DNA from: DAOUKH01 sp965207995
Lineage (GTDB): Bacteria > Chloroflexota > Dehalococcoidia > SHYB01
Direction of reading: 5' to 3'
Assembly: GCA_965207995.1 (NCBI GenBank)
Contig: OZ242299.1
Coordinates: 2,108,001-2,172,000, forward strand
Length of the DNA stretch: 64,000 nt
The position numbers and the translations under genes were made by a program. Of the stretch, positions 58,140 to 64,000 are shown one piece after another. Under the pieces are notes generated by a model. That model was not told the origin of the DNA, did no database searches, and saw nothing but the letters and a program-made list of their open reading frames with translations. Position 1 is the stretch's first letter. Every line of letters starts with the position of its first letter.

Positions 58140-59263
58140 CACAGGCCGACCCAGTCATGATGCGCGCGCGCGTGGCCTTCCTGAAGGCCTTGCGCGGCTT
58201 CTTGGAGGAGCGCGGCTACGCCGAGGTGCAGACGCCGCTGCTCCATACGCAGCTCGCCGGGTTCGAGCGGGCGGTCGGGTTCAGCACCTACTCGGCCTCG
58301 CTTGGAGAGCGGCTCTGGTTCCGCGCCGCCCCCGAGCTCTACCTCAAACGACTCCTCATCGACTGGGGGCCGGAAGAGGTGGACAAGGTGTTCGAGGTGG
58401 CGCTCTGCCTCCGCGACGACTTCGACGAGGCGGCGCCGGTGGACAGCTTCGACCGTCCCGAGTTCACCCTCCTCGAACTCTACGCCGTCGATGACGACCA
58501 CACCGCCTTCGAGGGCCTGCTGCGCGATGCGATCGCCGCCGGCGTGCAGGCGCTGCGGGAGGCGGGCGCACACGCCGGCGTCCCCTCCACCGCGAATGAC
58601 TGGGACCGCATAGGGTTCGGCGACGCCCTCCGGGCCCTGGACGCGGACTTCGATCTCGACGCGCTGCTGGCGAAGTCCGCGCCGAGCAGCAACGGCGCAG
58701 ACGCGGAGGCGCAGGCCGAGGCCATCGAAGTACGCGCCGCCGATGCAGCGCTCGTCGCCGCCTCCGAGGGCTTGCTCCGCGGCACCGCCGACCTCTCACC
58801 CTATCTGCGCCGGGGGCCGCAGGGTTACTGGTTCGAGTTCCTCGAACGCGCCTTCCGCGAGGGCGTCGCACCCTCGCTCGTCGAGCCCACCGTGGTGCAC
58901 TCCCTGCCCCTTGAGTCCAGCCCGATGGCGCAGTCGTCGGACGGCGTCCACTGCGACAAGTGGGAGCTGTACATGGGCGGCCTGCGGGTGGCGCTCGCGC
59001 AGCGCGAGCTGATGGACGCCGAGGCGCAGGCGGTCCGCTTCCGGCACATCGAGCATCTGCGGCGGCAGGGCTACGACGTGCTGCCCGAGCCCGACCGCCG
59101 CTTCGTCGAGGAGCTTCGCCGCTGGCCCGCGGGCACGCCGCTCGTCGGCATGGGGGTCTACCTCGACCGCTTGCTCGGCGTCATTCTGGGGCTGGTGACG
59201 CCCGACGGGCGCGGACAGGAGCGGATGCTCCCCAACGTCTTCAAGCGCTACGGCGACGGCTAG
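58136..59263 (+). CDS. Class II lysyl-tRNA synthetase paralogue (EpmA/GenX-like)
   Basis: GTG 58136, overlapping the hom stop and preceded by GGGAGG, gives a 375-residue protein that is only the catalytic core of class II LysRS, with no anticodon-binding OB domain. Motif 1 is near FLEERGYAEVQTPLL; APELYLKRLL, the LCLRDDFDEA and RPEFTLLELYAV stretches form motif 2; GMGVYLDRLLGVILG is motif 3. EpmA proteins of this form attach beta-lysine to elongation factor P. An insert of about 90 residues between motifs 2 and 3 is not usual for EpmA (about 325 residues). No EF-P or lysine 2,3-aminomutase gene is in the window, so the substrate is open. Confidence 0.82.
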   Translation: MTQADPVMMRARVAFLKALRGFLEERGYAEVQTPLLHTQLAGFERAVGFSTYSASLGERLWFRAAPELYLKRLLIDWGPEEVDKVFEVALCLRDDFDEAAPVDSFDRPEFTLLELYAVDDDHTAFEGLLRDAIAAGVQALREAGAHAGVPSTANDWDRIGFGDALRALDADFDLDALLAKSAPSSNGADAEAQAEAIEVRAADAALVAASEGLLRGTADLSPYLRRGPQGYWFEFLERAFREGVAPSLVEPTVVHSLPLESSPMAQSSDGVHCDKWELYMGGLRVALAQRELMDAEAQAVRFRHIEHLRRQGYDVLPEPDRRFVEELRRWPAGTPLVGMGVYLDRLLGVILGLVTPDGRGQERMLPNVFKRYGDG

Positions 59264-59270
59264 CGGGCCG

Positions 59271-60770
59271 ATGGACGAACGAACGGCCCGCGTCGAAAAA
59301 CTGGAACGCCTTCGGGAATCGGGCGTTGACCCCTATCCCCACGAGTTCCGCCGCAGCCAGACGATCGCCGAGGCGCTCACCTCTTACGAGGCCGACGGCG
59401 CCATCGGGCCGGTACGCCTTGCGGGGCGTCTGACCGAAGTGCGGCGCATGGGCAAGGCCAGCTTCGCCCGCATCGAGGACGAGGACGGCTCGATCCAGAT
59501 ATATCTGACGCTGGACAAGACGCAGGAGTTTAGCCGGTTCAAAGAGCTTGTTGACCGCGGCGATTTTCTCGGCGTCGAAGGTCCGCTTTTTGTTACCAAG
59601 ACCGGCGAGGTGACCGTCGAGACCCACCGGTTCGACCTGCTCGCCAAGGCGTTGCAGCCCATGCCCGAGAAGTTCCACGGCCTGAAGGACGTGGAGACGA
59701 TGCGGCGCCGGCGTTATCTGCACCTGATCGCCGACTCCGAGGCACGGTTGCTCTTTCGGAAGCGGTCGCGCATCTTCGCCGCGGTGCGAAGCTTCCTCGA
59801 AGACCGGGGCTTTCTCGACGTGCAGACCCCGGTGCTCCAGCCGATCTACGGCGGGGCTGCCGCCCGCCCCTTCGTCACGCGCCACAATGAGCTGAAGCGC
59901 GACCTGTACCTGCGGGTCGCGCCGGAGCTGTATCTCAAGCGGCTCATCGTCGGCGGCTTCGACCGTGTCTACGAGATGGCGGCCGTTTTTCGCAACGAGG
60001 GGATCGATTCGACGCACAACCCCGAGTACATCCTCCTCGAGGCGTATCAGGCCTACGCCGACTACACCGACATGATGGAGCTGACCGAGTCGCTGGTTCG
60101 GCACGCCGCTCAAGAGGCGAATGGGACGTTGGAGCTGCCGCCCCGCAAGGCAGGGGGGCAGGAGGTCGTGATCGACGTGGGCAAGCCGTGGCGGCGGCTG
60201 CCCTACTTCGAGGCGCTGCGCGAGTACGCGGGCGCCGACCTCGCACCGGACGCCTCCCGCGAGGAGGCCGCCGCGGCCGCCGAGGGTGCCGGCATCCCGG
60301 CGGATGAGCTCGACGGCATGGACGCAGCGCACATCATCGGCGAGATCTTCGACCGCCGCGTCGAGGAACGGCTGATCGAGCCGACCTTCATTCTCGACTA
60401 CCCCGCCGAGCTCTGTCCGCTCACCAAGCGCCGCCGCGGCGAGCCGCTGCTCGCCGAGCGCTTCGAGCCCTACGTCGCGGGTTTCGAGTTGGGCAATGCC
60501 TTCTCCGAGCTCACGGACCCGGAGTACCAGCGCAGCCAGTTCGTCGCTCAGGGACGCGCCGCCGAGGCCGGCGACGAAGAGGCGCACCCGATGGACGAGG
60601 ACTACCTCAGCGCCCTGGAGCACGGGCTGCCGCCCACCGGCGGACTCGGCATCGGTATGGACCGGCTCGTGATGCTGCTCACAGGCGCTTCGAATATCCG
60701 CGACATCATCTTCTTCCCCCTGCAGCGTCGCCTGCCCGGCGACCGGCAGGAAGAGGACTCGGAAGGGTAA
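59271..60770 (+). CDS. lysS: Lysyl-tRNA synthetase (class II)
   Basis: It is a complete LysRS of 499 residues. The N-terminal OB-fold anticodon domain has VRLAGRLTEVRRMGKASFARIEDEDGSIQIYL. The catalytic core has RRRYLHLIADSEARLLFRKRSRIFAAVRSFLEDRGFLDVQTP, motif 2 in VYEMAAVFRNEGIDSTHNPEY, ELGNAFSELTDPEYQ and motif 3 GLGIGMDRLVMLLTG. In motif 2 the usual HNPEFT is HNPEYI. It begins 7 bases after the paralogue and ends 4 bases before the ACT gene, so the operon pairs a lysine synthetase with aspartate-family regulation. Confidence 0.95.
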   Translation: MDERTARVEKLERLRESGVDPYPHEFRRSQTIAEALTSYEADGAIGPVRLAGRLTEVRRMGKASFARIEDEDGSIQIYLTLDKTQEFSRFKELVDRGDFLGVEGPLFVTKTGEVTVETHRFDLLAKALQPMPEKFHGLKDVETMRRRRYLHLIADSEARLLFRKRSRIFAAVRSFLEDRGFLDVQTPVLQPIYGGAAARPFVTRHNELKRDLYLRVAPELYLKRLIVGGFDRVYEMAAVFRNEGIDSTHNPEYILLEAYQAYADYTDMMELTESLVRHAAQEANGTLELPPRKAGGQEVVIDVGKPWRRLPYFEALREYAGADLAPDASREEAAAAAEGAGIPADELDGMDAAHIIGEIFDRRVEERLIEPTFILDYPAELCPLTKRRRGEPLLAERFEPYVAGFELGNAFSELTDPEYQRSQFVAQGRAAEAGDEEAHPMDEDYLSALEHGLPPTGGLGIGMDRLVMLLTGASNIRDIIFFPLQRRLPGDRQEEDSEG

Positions 60771-60774
60771 CGGC

Positions 60775-61257
60775 GTGGAAGTCCGCCAACGTGTCAGCGA
60801 CATTCGGTTGGAAGATGGGTGGGCCCTCATCAAGCTCGTCCGCGTTCCCGACAAGCCCGGCATCGCCGCGCTCATCTTCTCGCCCATCGCCGCGGCGGGC
60901 ATCTCCGTCGACCTGATCCTGCAGAACGCGAGCATCGACCGGATGACCGATGTCTCGTTCACGGTGCGGAACGAGGACGTGGAGGGTACGGTGCGCCGCC
61001 TCGAAGCGATTCAGGAAGGTATCGCCGCCGACGCCGTCGAGACGATGGAGAACCTCACCAAGGTCGAGCTGGTGGGGACGGGCATCGTCAGCGCGCCGGC
61101 GCACATCAGCGGGCTGTTCAGCGCCTTGGGCGAAGCGGAAGTGAACGTGATCGCCATCGGCACGAGCGAAGTCCGCATCTCCTGCCTGATCGCAGGCGAT
61201 GACCGCCAGAAGGCATCGAAGGCGCTGCACGCGGCCTTCCGCATCAGGGAAGCCTAG
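60775..61257 (+). CDS. Stand-alone double-ACT protein related to the aspartate kinase regulatory domain
   Basis: The 160-residue product consists of two ACT domains: IKLVRVPDKPGIAALIFSPIAAAGISVDLILQN, then VELVGTGIVSAPAHISGLFSALGEAEVNVIAIGTSEVRISCLI. These correspond to the C-terminal regulatory half of aspartokinase, including the region where lysine and threonine bind and the family's I..S..S-E-I-like ending. No kinase domain precedes it. Some aspartokinases have a separate small beta subunit translated from an internal start; here it is a distinct gene. It may be a regulatory partner for an aspartokinase encoded elsewhere. GTG 60775 is the start. Confidence 0.85.
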   Translation: MEVRQRVSDIRLEDGWALIKLVRVPDKPGIAALIFSPIAAAGISVDLILQNASIDRMTDVSFTVRNEDVEGTVRRLEAIQEGIAADAVETMENLTKVELVGTGIVSAPAHISGLFSALGEAEVNVIAIGTSEVRISCLIAGDDRQKASKALHAAFRIREA

Positions 61258-61289
61258 GCGGCTGGTGGGGCTGTGAACCCCGCCCCGGC

Positions 61290-61337
61290 CCTCTCTCAGT
61301 CTCCCCCAGAGGGGGAGAGGTTTAAGGTGCTCCCCCT
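61290..61337. repeat. 48-bp dispersed repeat, copy 2
   Basis: It is identical to 56431-56478. The following gtcgggggagggttcagg adds a second possible pairing with the ctccccct end. Confidence 0.85.
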
Positions 61338-61428
61338 GTCGGGGGAGGGTTCAGGCTTTAGCCCCCCGGCCTTCTGTCAGTCTCTCCCAGAGAAGACCTT
61401 TGCGTAATCGCTCTGGGGATGGGGGAAC

Positions 61429-61452
61429 GGGCGATTCGTGAATCGCCCCTAC
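61429..61452. repeat. Palindromic dispersed element, copy 1
   Basis: GGGCGATTCGTGAATCGCCC is a near-perfect palindrome followed by CTAC. It recurs with two changes at 62252. Confidence 0.8.
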
Positions 61453-61479
61453 AGGGACGATCCCCTGCCGGCGAGGGGG

Positions 61480-62205
61480 CTAGGAAGTGGTCGAGGCCTG
61501 CGTGAGCAGGCGGACGCTCGCGCCCCAACTTCGCTGGTGGTCGAAGCGAAGCCGCTCAAGCCTGCTGAGGAAGCGGTCCTCGCGGATGGGGTCCGTTGTC
61601 ATGAGGAAGGCGTCCTCGCCGTTGTCGGTGTAGTAGCCCTTGCGGACGCCGACCTGGGCGAAGCCGTATTTCTTGTAGAGTTCCTGCGCGCCCCCGTTCC
61701 CGGCCCGGACTTCGAGGGTCATCACGCGGGCGCCGCGCGGCACGGCGAGCTCGGCGCTTGCGAGGAGCAGGAGCTCGCCCACGCCCAGCCGCCGTTCGCG
61801 CTCGCGCACGCCTATGGCGGTGACGTGGGCCTCGTCGCCGATGAACCACAGCCCGACGAACCCCACGATCCTGCGGGTTTCCTCCGGGTTGTCTTCACCG
61901 CGGCCCACCGCCCGCAGCAGCCAGCCGGCTACTCTCGCCGCCGGGCCTCGATGGGGCGCCTCGGCGAGTAGCGCGTCGCGGGCCTCTTGCAGGGCGTCGC
62001 TGGGGTCGTTGGCGCGGCAGGCCACGAGGTACGCCGCGGTGCGGCTGCGCAGCTCGCGTCGAAACTGCGTCGGGACCCACCCGGTTGGGAAGCACTCCCG
62101 CTCGACCGCCGCCACCTCGGAAATATCGAGGGCGGTCATGGGCCGCGCGAAGTAGGGCATGGGCGGGCGCGGGTCCGCGGCTTCCGACGGTTCGGCTACC
62201 GGCAT
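61480..62205 (-). CDS. rimI: Ribosomal-protein-alanine N-acetyltransferase-like GNAT protein (RimI)
   Basis: It is a GNAT-fold protein of 241 residues. The acetyl-CoA loop is RERERRLGVGELLLLAS (the family's R/Q-x-x-G-x-G/A). YKKYGFAQVGVRKGYYTDNGEDAFLMT at the end of the domain is the RimI signature with YY and the GEDA motif. The N-terminal portion MTALDISEVAAVERECFPTGW matches RimI openings. A loop of about 40 residues near EARDALLAEAPHRGP and a C-terminal tail of 35 residues are extra. It probably acetylates the N-terminus of ribosomal protein S18, though RimI homologues accept other proteins. It is downstream of the ABC ATPase on the same strand. Confidence 0.85.
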   Translation of the reverse strand: MPVAEPSEAADPRPPMPYFARPMTALDISEVAAVERECFPTGWVPTQFRRELRSRTAAYLVACRANDPSDALQEARDALLAEAPHRGPAARVAGWLLRAVGRGEDNPEETRRIVGFVGLWFIGDEAHVTAIGVRERERRLGVGELLLLASAELAVPRGARVMTLEVRAGNGGAQELYKKYGFAQVGVRKGYYTDNGEDAFLMTTDPIREDRFLSRLERLRFDHQRSWGASVRLLTQASTTS

Positions 62206-62251
62206 CTGGGCGCGGATTTTATCACAGGGGACAGTCCGGACAGCGGGGAGC

Positions 62252-62275
62252 GGGCGATTCGTGAATCGCGCCTGC
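62252..62275. repeat. Palindromic dispersed element, copy 2
   Basis: GGGCGATTCGTGAATCGCGC, followed by CTGC, differs from the copy at 61429 at two of 24 positions. It lies between rimI and the ABC ATPase gene. Confidence 0.75.
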
Positions 62276-62284
62276 GGAGGACCC

Positions 62285-63001
<717 letters not shown>

Positions 63002-63079
63002 GCGGGGCACCTCACCGGCCGACCCTCTGAAGGGGCGTCTCTACTCTACTGGAGTGTGAAGGATTTCTCAATCGACGGA

Positions 63080-64000
63080 CTAAGGAGCCTGGAGGGCGTC
63101 GATGACCGCTGCCCCCATCGCTTCGGTGTCGACGGTGCGCTCGCCTTGCCCGGCGATGTCGGGGGTGCGCAGACCGGCGCGCAGTACTGCTTCCACCGCG
63201 GCCTCGATCGCGGCAGCGGCGGCAGGTTGCGCCAGGGAATAGCGGAGCATGAGCGCCACGCTCAAGATCATGGCAAGGGGGTTCGCCTTCCCTTGGCCGG
63301 CGATGTCGGGGGCGCTGCCGTGGATCGGCTCGTAGAGGCCGAAAGTGCGTCCGGCCTTGGGGCCGCGAGCGGCGATGCCCTTGCCTCCCAGACTCGCCGA
63401 GGGGAGCATCCCCATCGACCCCGCCAGCACCGCCGCCTCGTCGGTGAGGATGTCGCCGAAGGTGTTCTCGGTGACGATGACGTCGAACTCGGCGGGCGAC
63501 CGTACGAGGTTCATCGCCGCGGTGTCGACGAGCATGTGCGTGAGGGCGACGTCGGGGTATTCGGCGGCGACTTCCGTCGTGATCTCCCGCCAGAGGCGCG
63601 AGGTCTCCAGGATGTTGGCCTTGTCGACGGAGGTGAGCTTCTTGCGCCGTCCACGGGCCAGCTCGAAGCCGGTGCGGACGACGCGCTCGACCTCTTGCTC
63701 GGTGTAGGCCATGGCGTCGATGGCGCGCCGTCCCCGCGTCGTGCTCCAGCGTTTCTTGGGCTTGCCGAAGTAGAGCCCGCCGATCAGCTCGCGGACCACA
63801 AGGAGGTCGAGGCCTTCCAGGAGATGGGGCCGCAGCGGCGTCGCATCGATAAGCTCGGGGTAGCTGCTCACGGGACGGAGGTTGGCGAAGAGCCGGAGGT
63901 CCTGGCGGAGCTTGAGTAGGCCGGCTTCTGGGCGGGTCTTCGCTCTGGGGTCGTCCCACTTCGGGCCGCCGACGGCGCCGAGGAGTACGGCATCGGCGCG
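63080..64000 (-). CDS. leuB: 3-isopropylmalate dehydrogenase (N-terminus outside window)
   Basis: The frame is open to the right edge (307 codons visible of about 355). Family motifs are present: VLLGAVGGPKWDD at the edge, RPELGLLKLR-type text written RPEAGLLKLRQDLRLFANLRP, LLVVRELIGGLYFG, TSVDKANILETSRLWRE with the catalytic Lys, the VTENTFGDILTDEAAVLAGSMGMLPSAS segment and FGLYEPIHGSAPDIAGQGKANPLA for NAD binding. It oxidatively decarboxylates 3-isopropylmalate in leucine synthesis. About 50 N-terminal residues are missing. The gene reads leftwards, 78 bases from the ABC ATPase. Confidence 0.95.
   Translation of the reverse strand, partial: RADAVLLGAVGGPKWDDPRAKTRPEAGLLKLRQDLRLFANLRPVSSYPELIDATPLRPHLLEGLDLLVVRELIGGLYFGKPKKRWSTTRGRRAIDAMAYTEQEVERVVRTGFELARGRRKKLTSVDKANILETSRLWREITTEVAAEYPDVALTHMLVDTAAMNLVRSPAEFDVIVTENTFGDILTDEAAVLAGSMGMLPSASLGGKGIAARGPKAGRTFGLYEPIHGSAPDIAGQGKANPLAMILSVALMLRYSLAQPAAAAAIEAAVEAVLRAGLRTPDIAGQGERTVDTEAMGAAVIDALQAP

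Larger units (their letters stand above)
61258..61479. other. Intergenic repeat region between convergent genes
   Basis: No gene is seen. It holds the second copy of the 48-bp repeat (61290-61337), a degenerate third copy (61369-61403, cttctgtcagtctctcccag), and one copy of the gggcgattcgtgaatcgccc palindrome. Inverted repeats may serve as a bidirectional transcription stop. Confidence 0.75.

Noticed and set aside
59241..60962. 573-residue minus-strand frame opposite lysS
   Set aside because: Antisense shadow of a class II synthetase gene.

Overview
The window is one strand-mixed stretch of high-GC bacterial chromosome. Genes are dense and in short operons, many lipoproteins carry Pro/Thr-rich linkers, and the respiratory chain uses an alternative complex III. 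Gene content and style fit an uncultured aerobic member of the Chloroflexota (SAR202/Dehalococcoidia-like). That placement is my inference from gene content; no 16S or ribosomal protein gene is present to prove it.

Layout. 1-2748: a lipoprotein M16 zinc peptidase cut by the window edge. 2871-11244: a lipid-tailoring cluster with a flavin oxidoreductase, a Rieske oxygenase of the cholesterol-desaturase/KshA type, a cytochrome P450 fused to an N-terminal GPP34 (GOLPH3-like) domain, an Erg6-like sterol C-24 methyltransferase and an MMPL/RND lipid transporter. This is the most unusual part of the window. 11366-22946: corrinoid uptake and late cobalamin assembly (promoter, B12 riboswitch, btuC-btuF-btuD-cobO-cobT-cobS-cobC-cobU on +; cbiB-cobD-cobQ-pduX on -). 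No corrin-ring genes are visible, so the locus suits salvage of cobinamide or other corrinoids. 23024-29380: a MacB-like ABC permease/ATPase with two very long HlyD-type lipoprotein adaptors. 29579-31128: a JAMM protease and a selenophosphate synthetase whose catalytic residue is encoded by an in-frame TGA (selenocysteine).

31197-39658: promoter and a nine-gene operon for alternative complex III (ActA, split ActB1/ActB2, ActC, ActF, ActD, ActE plus two small membrane or Tat-type proteins), the quinol:electron-acceptor oxidoreductase of the membrane. 39671-41999: assimilatory sulfate activation and reduction (cysH, cysC) and an enoyl-CoA hydratase. 42013-44772: a ClpB-like disaggregase whose first ATPase site is degenerate. 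44892-49036: two paralogous SulP/STAS anion transporters flanking a tRNA-Val gene and a remnant of an oligopeptide ABC ATPase. Then come a family-5 substrate-binding lipoprotein and endonuclease V.

51648-55902: the nusA-ylxR-infB operon with its own promoter and a hairpin in the leader, ending in an unrecognised 94-residue gene. 55903-56588: a repeat-rich intergenic region with five roughly 60-bp hairpin units and a 48-bp element that recurs at 61290. 56589-61257: homoserine dehydrogenase, an EpmA/LysRS-like paralogue, lysyl-tRNA synthetase and a stand-alone double-ACT regulatory protein, an aspartate/lysine-themed operon. 61480-64000 on the minus strand: rimI, an orphan LolD-type ABC ATPase and leuB, which runs off the right edge.
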